Positions 23,705 through 34,408 of a DNA stretch of 64,000 nucleotides are shown here, in pieces. The stretch is taken from assembly GCA_021234155.1 (NCBI GenBank), contig JAJEKV010000002.1, forward strand, positions 22,892,942 to 22,956,941, written 5' to 3'. Below the pieces are notes generated by a model. The model made no database searches. It was given only the letters and a program-made list of their open reading frames with translations, and had not been told where the DNA came from. Position 1 is the first letter of the stretch; every line of letters begins with the position of its first letter. The DNA is from Isoetes taiwanensis. Its lineage: Eukaryota > Streptophyta > Lycopodiopsida > Isoetales > Isoetaceae. Both the position numbers and the translations under genes were made by a program.

Positions 23705-24069
23705 TCTGCACGAAATTCAAACAAATTTGATAATGAAAAAGAGAAATCAAACATCATCAATAAAGTGAAGAAAAGGAGAGCAGAAACAAAAGTGAAGCCA
23801 ACAATGGTTCAACATTGTGTTGATACAATTGTCAAGACATTTGAAACAAGTGTTGAGCCAGCTTTTGTTCCAGAAAATATAGTTGAGGCAAATATAGTTC
23901 AGCCAACAATGGTTCAACATTGTGTTGATACAGGGATGGTTCAGCCAACATGGTTCAACAAGTGAAGAAATAGGTAAAGCAGCACATAGCAGAGAGATAG
24001 CATTGTGAGTAGAAAGCTATTGATTATGGACCTCAATGGTGTTTTGGTTAAAACATATTCAAAGTCTGA
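23705..24069 (+). pseudogene. HAD/FCP1-like phosphatase, 5' part, cut by CACTA element 1
   Basis: After a likely acceptor (ATGTAG) at 23704, a frame with a repeated PTMVQHCVDT peptide leads, through at least one further 1-nt shift (near 24005), into SRKLLIMDLNGVLVKTYSK. The DLNGVLV motif corresponds to HAD motif I of plant NIF/TIM50-like proteins, where the second Asp of DxD is Asn. At codon position 24068 the reading frame meets the CACTA terminus; it resumes exactly in phase at 30465. The 157 bp between 23548 and 23704 hold no gene. Confidence 0.7.
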
Positions 24070-24084
24070 CACTACAAGAGGATG

Positions 24085-24420
24085 CATGCTAGACGTCAGG
24101 TAAATCGTCAGAAAGCCTTCACAAATCAGACAACTTCCCAGGCTGGCTGGCTGATGTTTACCTGACGATTAGCTTGACTCATATTATCTGACGATTGGTC
24201 GTCAGACGATGCGTCAAGTGAATCATCAGCCAAGCGTCAGATCATGCGTCAGAGTGCTCGTCAGGATAATAGTCGGGAAATATTAGTCAGGAGAATCGTC
24301 AGCATATTAGTCAGCATAATGGTCAGCCTATTAGTCAGCATATTAAGCAGGTTTATGGTCAGGTCATTAGTCAGGATATTGGTCAACACATTAGTCAGGA
24401 TAGTAGTCGGGTAGTTGGAC
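24085..24420. repeat. Left subterminal repeat array of CACTA element 1
   Basis: Many CGTCAG/TGACGA motifs, becoming a regular 12-bp period from about 24250 (consensus GTCAGSATATTA, about 13 units). Such arrays bind CACTA transposase in known elements. Confidence 0.8.
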
Positions 24421-24452
24421 CAAGATATAGAAGTAATGTGTGATGTTTATTT

Positions 24453-24534
24453 ACCAAACAGGGATTTGAACCCTGATATTCCAGCTTGGTATAAATCTAG
24501 AGCGTACAAATTATACAACTCCTCTAAATCTGGC
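24453..24534 (-). repeat. tRNA-like sequence (SINE head or tRNA relic)
   Basis: An 82-base minus-strand segment with a perfect T-arm (CAGGG, TTCAAAT, CCCTG), a B box GGTTCAAATCC, an A-box-like TAGAGGAGTTG and ends that pair with wobble (GCCAGAT with GTTTGGT). A regular anticodon arm cannot be drawn, so a functional tRNA is unlikely. Confidence 0.45.
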
Positions 24535-24924
24535 ACAATCTAAAATATACATGTCTAAACCATAATAGAAGTGAACATATTGTTGAAGACATCAAGCTAT
24601 ATTGAATGGACGATGCAATCAACGAGGCTAGACAAACAAATAGATCCCTTGATAGACTCCATTATCATTTTCCCTGAATCTTGCAACTACTTCCAATAGA
24701 AAGGCAGGCAATGAACATGACAAAAAAAAATTAGCTATGTTAACAAAACAGGTCATAAAAATGCAGCCATTACTTACCAATATAGACTTGAACATCAGAT
24801 GCTGCACAACTCATACGGAAGCAGCGACTTTGTACATTTAAAAAGAAGGCATTCTTAAATAATAGCCCAAACCTGTAACATTGTTTATCACAGTCTATGA
24901 AATAGCTAAAAAAATCATCTTACC

Positions 24925-25030
24925 TCCAGCACCAAAAGAATCAGAAGAAGGCCTTTGCGATTCAAGAACTTCTAGCCATAAGTGTTTTAATAGATGTCTT
25001 TCAAGGGGCCTCCATAAATATTTCTTGCAC
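24925..25030 (-). pseudogene. Second exon-like segment inside CACTA element 1, unidentified
   Basis: On the minus strand, between a GTTGCAG acceptor and a GGTAAG donor, one open frame reads KKYLWRPLERHLLKHLW and onward. I do not recognise the protein. Clean splice borders suggest another captured exon, possibly from the same donor locus as the PDI exon or another. Confidence 0.35.
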
Positions 25031-25284
25031 TGCAACAAAGATGAAAGGTTGAAGATCGTTTAGAGATGCCAAAACGTGACATCTTACCTCGCATTTTGAT
25101 GCTTTAAAGATGTAAAAAATGAAACCTTATCTTCTGCAGAGGCCCATGGTTGTTAAAGGAGATTACGTAATGAAATTAAACATATAACTCAACTGGATCA
25201 ATATCTGCAGTGATTAGATTTACGATAATATGAGCATTGGCAAAGCACAACATGTCTTACTTTTAAGTATATTTTCCTTACTTG

Positions 25285-25372
25285 TAACTAAATCCTTGTG
25301 AACATCAGCATTCAACTTGGCAATCACAATGTCTTCCTCTAGCTTATAAGCTGCTGCAAGCTGCTCATAAAC
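25285..25372 (-). pseudogene. Captured exon of a protein disulfide isomerase
   Basis: On the minus strand, after a CAG acceptor, the segment encodes VYEQLAAAYKLEEDIVIAKL followed by NADVHKDL and a GTAAGG donor close after. This matches the thioredoxin-like domain region after the CGHC active site in plant PDI-like proteins (pattern YEKxAxxxKxEExVVIAxxDAD). Only this exon is present, with no CGHC segment, inside CACTA element 1, so it is a transposon-captured gene fragment. Confidence 0.7.
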
Positions 25373-26280
25373 CTGACAGCAAATCATGACATGGCATCCA
25401 CGATAATACAGAAAGGAATCCAAAGAAATAAAAAGATGACCAACAAAGAAAGATCGGCAAATGCTAGATGATTAACATCTCATCCAACAGAGTAAGATGC
25501 TACATGCTACAGTCTCGTAGCAGTAAGTGTTGCAATATTATCTGGCAATAATATTCTATTTGATGCTCTGATATATGCCTGTCTCACATTTTACTGCGGA
25601 TTTTAAGAATGTCTCAAAAATATTAAGAATCCAATGAACAATAAGGTGCAAAAGGTTTGCAGGATATTAAATACAATGTGGGATGACAAAAGAATAAAGC
25701 TTTACACGAACTTACAGCCAGACACATCAGAAACTACTAACCATGAAAGTTTCAGCCAAGGGTAACTTTTTCATTGACCTACCCAGTTTTTTGACCATCA
25801 CAGCACATATAAACACCTTCACCAAATAATTTATGTCATCATGATTTGCATCACTAATATGGTCATTATATCCTTTATATAATAGAAAACACTCATGATT
25901 TTTTGAAAGGCAATGAAGGGCTATGGAAGGGCAATGAAGGGCAGTTTGAAGGGCAATGAAGGGCAGTCAGCACCTGTGCAGCACATGTGTCGCCCACATG
26001 CTTTTTTGAGTATGTGAATTAAAAAACCACCTCCAAAGACAAATGGGTTTACCTAAATGCTTGGCGCCCCAAAATTCATCCGACCAGTTTTCCTCCACAG
26101 TTGCAGATAAAATCAATTGCCAGGCTCTTTAAACAGCTCGGATTTGAGTTCACTCTACTAAATCACATACTGCAGAAAAGCTGGTTCTTGTATAGATAAA
26201 TGAGAAACTTTGGCTGAAGAATGAAAAAAATAACTGGAGAACTGAAGAACTGAAGAACTGGAGATGCAAAAACGTGAAAA

Positions 26281-28985
26281 AGAAATAGAATAGAATAGAA
26301 TATGATTTTATCGTCCACAGAGACCAACTGGCCTATGGGGCCCAAGTACCAAGAGAGAGCAGCAGGCGTATTACTACCAGGATTAAAAAACCCCCGCCCC
26401 GAAGGGTTTTCGGGGGAAAAACCTTAGTAGCAATAAGGATCTTGACATCTTGCTACGATTATATACATAATCACAAGTGTGGTGAGGTTAATGTCAGACA
26501 GGGGGGCATAACTGAGTCCGCGTATCCATTACCTCCTAGAGGTACGATCCCAACAAGCCTACAGAGGCCGTGCTCAGTAGCTCATGCAAGGCCTGATGGG
26601 GCACAACTAACCGAGCATACCGAGCCCGGATATGCTCGTACGCCGGACAGGCTTGGAGGGCGTGACTTTCATCCTCAATGGCTCTGTTGACAAGAGCCGG
26701 ACTCTGGCCGTCCTCACGCGGCTCCCGAATCCATCTCCCTGTCTCAATGCGGAGGTGGTGTGCACCTGTGCGAATGGAAGCAATCACCCTGCGCTTTTTC
26801 ATGGGTAGATGGGTGCGCAGGTAGTGGTGTGGGCCCCTCGTGAGCATGGGATTAACCCATCGTCGATAATTTGCCACCTTGACATGTGACGGGGCCTCTC
26901 GCATCCCAAAGTTTGGCCATGAAGCAAGCATCAATCTTGCTTCAAAGGCAAGCATTCCGCCGGTGTATGCACCGGGTCCGCGACTGTGTGCTGCACATTC
27001 CATAGCGAACCACCGGGCTTGCTTGTCCTTCCAAAGAAGCTTTGAGTCGCCAAGGGGCCCATCGCCCTTTGCCAAAGCAAGGTTGGGCAGCCGGGCTTCA
27101 TCCATAGCCACCACCTTACGGAAGTAAATAATGTGGCGTTCAGTAGCGACCCTGCACCGTAATGGAAGGAAGCTTTGTCTCACGGAGCAAAGATCGATAT
27201 GGGACCGTGGATTTCCTCCGGTGCAGGGCCAAGAAGGCCTTCATGCACTGCTCTAGATCGTTCCAAGTGGTGAGGGATATCATCGGCCCCCACACTACGC
27301 CCCATAGAGGAGGACCGGTTCAATCAAGGCCCCCGAACAAGTGTGCTGGTGACCCCATGCATCTGACTACGCCTTGTGTTGTTGTTTTGCATTGCATCGG
27401 GGCTTTCCGGCTGCGGTGACCCGTAAACGATGGATGCATCCCGGTGTGAGGTAGTAGAAAACTCAATGCCCAAATACTTATAAGACCGAAGAGCCACCTC
27501 CACTACCGCCCCGTAAGTGAATGAGGGAAGGCGTGGGTCTTAGGGATGATGGGACCAGCAGCACACCCTTGTCTTAGCCAAGTTAACTCTCATGTCGGTG
27601 AATTGGCGCGAAAGTGTCCAAAGCATCCGGTGGCGTTGCATGTCCTCGGGGTATATGCGAGCAGGTCAACATCATCGGCATATATGAGTTCTGCGGATTA
27701 TGTGGTGCATCAACTGGCGCCTCCCAGGTGCCTTAGCTAGCCATTCTTCTAGCTGGTCAATGTAGTAGGGCTTAAGAGCGTCGGGGATAGAGGGCAGCCC
27801 GGGCGCCCCCCAATGCTACAAACAAGCGGGCTCCCCGACGGTGTGAGAGCCAGGAGCAAGCCTCGTATAGAATGCGATATAGCATTACGCAAGTCAACGG
27901 GGGTCCCTAGTCTGTCTCTCAATCTGTCCCACAACTTATCCAGAGGCTTTGTGTCAAAAGCCTTTGCGAAATCCACAAAGCAACGGTCATGGATTAAAGG
28001 CCGATTTCGGCTATCCTCTATGGGTGTTCGCAGAGTGAAGATATGGTCAATAGTAGAATGCCGGCGGAAGCCTGTGAGAGCCCGCGACTTCTCCATCCTC
28101 TGCCCAAAGTGTCAATCGCCGCCAAGAATCGGCAAGCAACTTGGCAAAGGCGTAACCGACCATAATGGTACGATAGTTGGCTGGGCTATGGGGGTCCCCG
28201 CTTTGTATAAGGGCACAACTCTTTTGGTAGTCCAAAGGCGGGGGGAAGCCTTCTTGCAATGCCCTCGTTGAAGAGTCTTTGTGAACCCGGCACCATTGGG
28301 GGCCCGCCCACTTGAGAAGCTCTGCACGCATACCATCCAAATCTGCGCCTTCCCGTTAGCGAAGTTTGCGGGCCCATTATGACATCCCCTTGATGTAATG
28401 ACCGATTGCTAGGCCTGTCTCATGAGGTACGGTGCCGGCTTCCCATTGGGTCATACACAGTTGCAAGTATCTCTCCCATTGTTAGGGGTAATATTTCACG
28501 TGGGTCGTGCGGGGCTTACTCAAGACAACCTTCTCCAGAAGGCCCTAGGGTGGCGGTCTAGAAGACCAAACATCATTCTTTGGTGCTCAATAAAGGTACG
28601 GCTTTCTTGGTCTTGAGGAAGGAGCAGTATTGACGGACGGCCTGCGGGCGAATGGTGGGGTCCAGCACTTGGCGGAGCATCGTTTCAGCTCCCGACATTC
28701 GTCATCGAACCAGTGATTGCGGGGGAAGGTGGTTGCAGCCCCTGTGGATCGTTGAGAGCGGCCTCTCCCAAAGCATCTGTCCCCTACCCTCGAAGGGAGC
28801 CGGGTTCGCCACGAAAAAGACACCGCTCCGTGATGCGCTCCCCGAATCGCTCTTGCGATCTGCTCCTGAATCTGTGTTTGCCATAGAAACAATGAAAGCC
28901 GGAGCGGAGCCTTCTGTGCGTTACCTATCGACCGCCCAAACAGAAACATAAATTTTTTACGAAAAATTTGTTGGACCACGATATT
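26281..28985 (-). mobile_element. LINE B, 5'-truncated non-LTR retrotransposon inside CACTA element 1
   Basis: Minus-strand order: linker with NHWFDDECRELKR near 28700, reverse transcriptase segments YKAGDPHSPANYRTI near 28200, HSTIDHIFTLR near 28040, FVDFAKAFDT near 27970, GCPLSPTL near 27790, and the catalytic IYADDVDLLA at about 27655-27690. Then a long open C-terminal frame 27183-26536 ends in a cysteine-poor relative of the zf-RVT region (ETGRW, EDESHAL, CPAYEHIRARYA). The tail hairpin (26369-26435) and an AGAAT microsatellite (26281-26302) mark the 3' end. The endonuclease is missing. Frames are broken several times, but less than in LINE A, so this copy is younger. Confidence 0.87.
26369..26435 (-). 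repeat. LINE 3' hairpin, copy in LINE B
   Basis: The arms TATTACTACC and GTAGCAATA enclose the shared core GGATTAAAAAACCCCCG / CGGGGGAAAAACC. It sits about 70 bp before the LINE terminus. Confidence 0.75.
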
Positions 28986-30160
28986 ACAAGCCGGAGCCTT
29001 AACCTAACTTGTCGGATTTTGATTTTCGGATCACAAAATTTTCGGATCACATGGCGTTGTCTCCGTTCAAATGCAAAAATCTACTACAAATGTTAGGCAC
29101 ACGTGGCCACTAAATTGGTGTTTAAAAAAAAAGGGGGAAAACTACAAAATACCCCTAACTTTTTGCAAAATTCACACTATACCCCTAACTTTCTAAAAAT
29201 TCACAAAATGCCCCCAAAAATTCACAAAATGCCCCTAAAAAACCTATACGTTAGGGGCATTTCATGAATTTTCTAAAAGTTAGGGGTATGTTGTGAATTT
29301 TGCAAAAAGTTAGGGGTATATTGTAGTTTTTCTAAAAAAAAAACACAAAAACCGTCCACGAAAACCATTTCGCAAACTTATGAATGCTAGCACTGTGATA
29401 TGTCTAAAACTAGCACCTATGAATGCTAATGCAATGAAACTTATAATTTTTAGGTTTTTTCAATTCTCTTGTATTCCCTACTTCACTCTGACACTTGCCT
29501 ACACAATCTATGATAATGCACAAACCTATGTTTTTCAATACTTTTACTAATAACTTGATTTGACATTGGGTATACACTTTAGAATGCTAATACACAAGAA
29601 AGATTTCACCAAAGGCAGATTTTCATCAATATTCGCATCATCATACATGACATTTCCTCTGCCATTAGTCTTATAGACAACCAATGCATAAATTTTCAAT
29701 GTTGCTTTCATATTGGCATATTCCTATGTGTTATGCCTTAGGCCATTATTATTTATACCAACATACTCATTTCAACTTTGTTTGTTAATTTTTTAACCCT
29801 TGCTTAAACAAGGTTATTTGCTTCCATGTAGCACATCCTTTCAAACTCATGCTCAGATCCTACACAAATTCCCAAACCCCATGGTACATCATTGCCATTG
29901 GGATTTATTATCCCAGGCCTTAGTGCCAAGATCAGATAGCCCCAAAAATACCCCATTTTATCCATCTAGAAATTCATGGGTATGATGGTTTTTTGTGTTT
30001 AAATGTGGCACTTCCACCACCAATACCATATGTATTGTTCCCATATATTGTTCACTATTGTTAGAAATCATCATATAATCATTTCCAAAATGTTTCATTT
30101 TTTTAACATGTGTATTGTAGAATTCAAACATATAGCACCCTAGGCAAACTTTACAACATA
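28986..30160. other. Interior of CACTA element 1 without gene
   Basis: No coding frame with recognisable motifs. It contains the foldback repeat at 29137-29332 and otherwise AT-rich spacer up to the right subterminal repeats. Confidence 0.4.
29137..29332. repeat. Foldback (MITE-like) inverted repeat
   Basis: Two arms of about 95 bp, nearly perfect reverse complements, with outer ends GAAAACTACAAAATACCCCT. Each arm contains two or three spaced CCCCTAACTTT / TTAGGGG units. The tiny loop means RNA or single-stranded DNA would form one long hairpin. It is nested in CACTA element 1. Confidence 0.85.
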
Positions 30161-30164
30161 TGTC

Positions 30165-30440
30165 TCTGACTATTTCTCTCACTATGTCTCTGACTATCTG
30201 ACTATATCTCTAACTATTTCTCTGACTATGTCTCTGACTATTTCTCTGATGATTCTGCTTCTGACGATTTGTCTGACAATTTGTATGATGAATATTGTGA
30301 CGAATATTCTGACGATTGTTTTGACGTCAATTCATCAGGTTAATCGTCAGAAACATAATCGTCAGATAAATAGTCAGTAAAATTGTCATGGCTACATCGA
30401 GCAAACCCAGTTGGATCATCTGACGTTTTTTCTGACGTCT
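30165..30440. repeat. Right subterminal repeat array of CACTA element 1
   Basis: Repeats of GACTATTTCTCT and TGACGAATATTC with a period near 12 bp, the complement of the left array; this mirror arrangement is expected for CACTA ends. Confidence 0.8.
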
Positions 30441-30464
30441 AACTATCATTCTCTTGTAGTGTGA

Positions 30465-31155
30465 AAAACTTGAAATACCTGGCCCACACATTATAGAGTA
30501 TACAAAAAACAAGATAGTTTTATTCAGGCCTGGTGTTACAGAATTTTTAAACAAGGTAAGTGTTTACTATGACTTGGCTATATGGTCATCTATGACTGCT
30601 TTCAATACAATGGAAGTGTTGGAGAAGTTGTGTCCATTACTTATACACAGGTTTGTTTTTATTTGGGGACAAGAGTTTTGTCACAAAATGCCTTTCACGT
30701 TTCCTGGACATGTTGACAAACTAGTGTTCATGAAACCCTTGGAAAAGGTGTACTGCCAGTTTCCTCAATACTGTGAAAGATGTATTTTGGTTGATGACTC
30801 AGATTATAAGATATTCTTGTCTCGACCTTATACAACTGTTATTGCAGCAATCATGAGGATTGAAGAATTTAAGTCAAGTTCAAGTTTGCTAGTGGATTCC
30901 ATATTTCCATTGTTGTGGTCACTTGCAGTGGATGATAACTGGAAGACATTATTGAAGAGAGCACAATATGTGGATTTCTTTGATATGGAGGCCGTGGACA
31001 ACCTTGAGAGGTTGGATGCAGTGTTAGCAATTCCTCAACAGGTTTCTTTTAATCTCTATTACCCTACATTTGTGAAGTGGTTGACTGAACAAGCAGATAG
31101 CAAGTTCATCAACAACTCTGCCTTGCAACACCTGAAACAATTTGTAAATAGTTAG
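30465..31155 (+). pseudogene. HAD/FCP1-like phosphatase, 3' part after CACTA element 1
   Basis: Continues in phase from 24069: EKLEIPGPHIIEYTK, then FRPGVTEFL, a motif II region YYDLAIWSSMTAFN, a KPLEKVY segment in the motif III position, CILVDDSDYK (motif IV acidic pair) and RPYTTVI, ending at TAG 31153-31155. This is the NIF-type HAD domain found in plant TIM50/CTD-phosphatase-like proteins. Motif I has Asn for the second Asp (see the 5' part), so activity may be altered or absent even in an uninterrupted copy. With the transposon present the upstream frame would stop within the element. The stretch 31156-31430 holds no gene and separates it from the convergent minus-strand pseudogene. Confidence 0.75.
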
Positions 31156-31439
31156 GTGAAACAAATTGTAAATAGTCAACTGACAGCCAGCCATTTTTGT
31201 TGTTCATGTAGGCTGGCCAATTTTGTATACATTTTGATATATACTTTGGATCTGGATATACTTATTAAGTTATCAATGAATATTTTTATCTTCTTTGCAC
31301 AATTGCTGCTCCTAAACTGTTATCAACTTGAAGGCAGGCTGCTCATTATTTGTTGGCATGTCTGCTCATCCATACTATACAGGTTGTCTTTTACCAAAGT
31401 CATGTCAAATTTGCAAAGCCTAACGAGGTGGCTGTACAC

Positions 31440-34408
31440 TGTAGCCAGTGGTTTGTCTAAAAGAAGTTGAAAACTTAATTCTCCTTCCAATTGTTTGTAA
31501 TAGTAGCCAGAAAGTATGACCTCACCAATTCCAAAAACATTGTCCCAGCCATCTTCATAATCATCTAGTAATGTGTTCTTTGTCTCAATACATTTCAGGA
31601 CATAAAAGTCTACTTGCCTTCTTCTGCATTTACTGCAAAATTGTCCCCTACTTCTACATTAGAACTGATCAGATCATGGTCACCATCATCTTCACTATCT
31701 GTCTCCTCGTCTTCAGACTCAACCTCATTCTCAGGAATTTCCTGCACTTGTGCTTTTTTTGGGACCAACTCATTTGTCTCCCAACCTCCTATACGAGATT
31801 TAGTGCTACAGGAGTCTTATTTCCCTTGCTAGCAAGACATGCAAAAACATGACAAAGGTCTATGTGCAAGCTTCTAAGAATTTTCTCTATCAAAAGGCCT
31901 GATGCAATGAATTTTAGTTGTCCCTTTGAGAGTCTGAGCATCATACCTTTCTGATCTAATACTATGAGGATCAATTTCCCAAAAGTACCTGCAGACAACA
32001 ATTATTCAAGTGTTGTAAATGCTTAACTGCTGTAAGTACTGTAAGTGTTGTACAGGTAAGTAAACATTCCAATAACAAAAAAAAAGTTTCAAAATGTTAT
32101 ATTTGTACATAAATGGCCTTCAATATGTACAAAACTAGTAAACTATCACCAAACATACATAAAAATCATGCACAATAATTATTATAAAATACAGGTCTAA
32201 GTGCTTCAAGTGCTTCAAGTGCTACAAGTGCAATACTTACCTGTGTATATCGGAATCAGATGAGCTGTTGGTAAAGAATTCATTTAAAAATTGAACGACA
32301 TCTGCAGCACACTGGAGTTTTCTCCCATTATACTTCAGTTGTTCCTTTGTGAGAAATCTTTTTACCACTGCTCCTTGGCCATCATGCTCACCTTTTCCAT
32401 GCGAGCTGCCAAAGAAATTCCAAATAATCTCCTTCCCAAGATCTCTGTACCATCTACCCAAGAAATAGAATGGTCTTGAAGACTTAAATTGAGATGAACA
32501 ACCATCTGACCATACGTAATGCTTGGAATATTGAATATCATTTGCCTCCAACCAAATGGCATGTTTGAAGAGGCAATGCTGTATAAATTCAGTGTCATGA
32601 GACTTCTCATCTGAAATATAGAAGTGACACTCTTTTATAATTTCTCTGTTATCATCTTTTTGCTTCATATCTTTTCATTTCTTCTTGATGTCGTTGCCAT
32701 CCACCTCTTGTTTCCTTTCAAACCTGTAAGTGATATGAATTAAAATGGATACCTGGTCAGTGTGCCAATGACATGATTGCACTTCTTGCTGAACTTTGAA
32801 ACCATAGTTTTCTGCAAAGTCAATTACAGAAACTATTGTGTCTTCTCCAAAACTTGCCAAACATTGTCTGAATTGTTTTGCTTGCCAATGAGCCTTGTAG
32901 TTGTGTGGCACAAATGCTGCCATTGTTTTTCTTGCATGTTCCTGAAATTCAAAAGGGGTACCAGTCTTGTAGGCCAATCTTGTAACTTTAGTTGGTTTCT
33001 TCTTAGGGTTTCTCTTAGAAACAGCTTCTTGCTGCAAGTAGTAGAATCAACAAATTAGTATAAATGACGTGATCCTTCTAACACAAACTCAACACTAACT
33101 TTTTCAAAAACTTTCCAATCCACCAGGTGTTCTAATGATTTACTTGTTTTCCTTGGACACTTTGGAATCCTGTATAAAGTGGATTAGAGAAAGTACTGTA
33201 AGAGAATAGTGAAGCTAGATATCATAGAAATGAAAAGTTAAACAATATATGAGATATGTTATCTAGATATCATAGAAATGAAAAGATAAACAATATATGA
33301 GCTATGTTAATAATTACCTCTTGAGACCACATTTCTTGCAAGTCTGCATCAAACATGCATGTTTGTGCCATTCATCTGCTTCTACTTTGGGGCATACCAC
33401 ATTTCTCCAATACTCACTTGTAGATTTGAAAATATTGTCCTTAGCATTGCATGTTGGACCTGGACCACATACCCTGCATGCGCATTTGCAATCTTTGTGC
33501 ACACCATAAGGATCAGACCTCATGTTATTAATTGCCTGCATGACAAAATCAAGGTGCATGTGGTACTGGCAGCAGCAAGTCTCTCTTTCTTGCAATCTCC
33601 TAATATAGCTGGGTTTAAGCTTCTCAAAAGTTTGCTGGCGTATATTGATCTCAGGATACTCTTTCCTGAATTGAAGATAAAACTGCAACTGATCATAACA
33701 CAGATTCAACAACAATATCATGCAAAATACAGAAAAAAAAGAGGCAGAATGTGCTTACTTGTGTCACCTCCAGCAAATGAATAGGATGGTCAATCTTTTC
33801 ACCTGTTTCACTAACATGTTTTCTCACATGTTTTTTATATGGTGAGATCCTAGTATTCTCATCCCAAAAATTCTTTATCTTACCTATTGCTTCATCTGAA
33901 AGTGCATGCTGCTGCCACAATTCTTCTTGGAATAGATAGAAGCCTTTCTATTGCTGATGGATTCACTTCCTTTGTTGAAGATGCAGCCATTTGCAGTGTA
34001 CTCCCTTTTTGCTTGAAGAACATCAGTATTTCTATCATATTTTTGAGCTTGAAAAGTCTCTTTCACATTCAAAATTAAATCCCTCATACGGGCATTTTCT
34101 TTTGGATCTGCTACATCAACATCGAGTGGAAGATATTTAATCTTCTTGAAGAATCTCGATGATAACTTCCCTTTGTCCACATTCGAGGCAAAAGTATTTG
34201 TAATTTCATTGAAATAATCTTCCAAATTCTTCGATAATTCCTGTAATCTTCTTTCACTCAAAACACCACAATCTTTGGTATTGGCAGGAGGATTGTTTTC
34301 CTTCTCTCTCTGTCTCTTCCTTTCTCGGGATTTTCTTCTATTTTCAGCTTGAATTTGCAAGAAAATCCTTCTTATAGTTGAATCGATGCTTTCAGGGGAG
34401 CTTTCCAT
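31440..34408 (-). pseudogene. Multi-exon DDE-transposase-like protein (DFAENY family), broken
   Basis: Predicted minus-strand exons with GT-AG borders are 34408-33759, 33688-33318, 33169-33100, 33030-32241 and 31988 to about 31440. In order they give a basic N-terminus with ERKRQREKE, a Cys-rich segment (CCCQYHMHLD, CKCACRVCG, CKKCG), then VIDFAENYG, SCHWHTDQ, FYISDEKSHD, VWSDGCSSQFK and FFGSSHGKGEHDGQG. An acidic linker and a C-terminal segment with a VGDNF motif follow. I know this arrangement from large uncharacterised families in invertebrates and plants that look like domesticated or active transposases; I cannot name a superfamily. A 1-nt loss near 33946 and an in-frame TGA near 32676 break it. 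Confidence 0.6.

Larger units (their letters stand above)
24070..30461. mobile_element. CACTA (En/Spm) element 1, complete ends, TGA target duplication
   Basis: The left end CACTACAAGAGGATGCATGC continues into TAGACGTCAG; the right end is its inverted partner (about 25 of 30 positions match). TGA precedes it at 24067-24069 and follows it at 30462-30464, the 3-bp duplication typical of CACTA elements. Subterminal repeats lie inside both ends in opposite orientation. No transposase frame is found, so it is non-autonomous. It contains a captured PDI exon, a second exon-like segment (about 24925-25030, minus), LINE B and a foldback repeat. Removing the element and one TGA restores an open frame in the HAD gene, which fixes its boundaries. 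Confidence 0.93.

Noticed and set aside
24250-24420. Regularly spaced short repeats that could suggest a CRISPR array
   Set aside because: The 12-bp period without unique spacers, together with its place inside a CACTA end, shows subterminal transposon repeats.
24453-24534. Functional tRNA gene
   Set aside because: No regular anticodon stem can be drawn, and the D-loop would be far too long.
26879-28271. Plus-strand open frames of 80 to 150 codons
   Set aside because: They lie antisense to the LINE B reverse transcriptase and have no motifs of their own.
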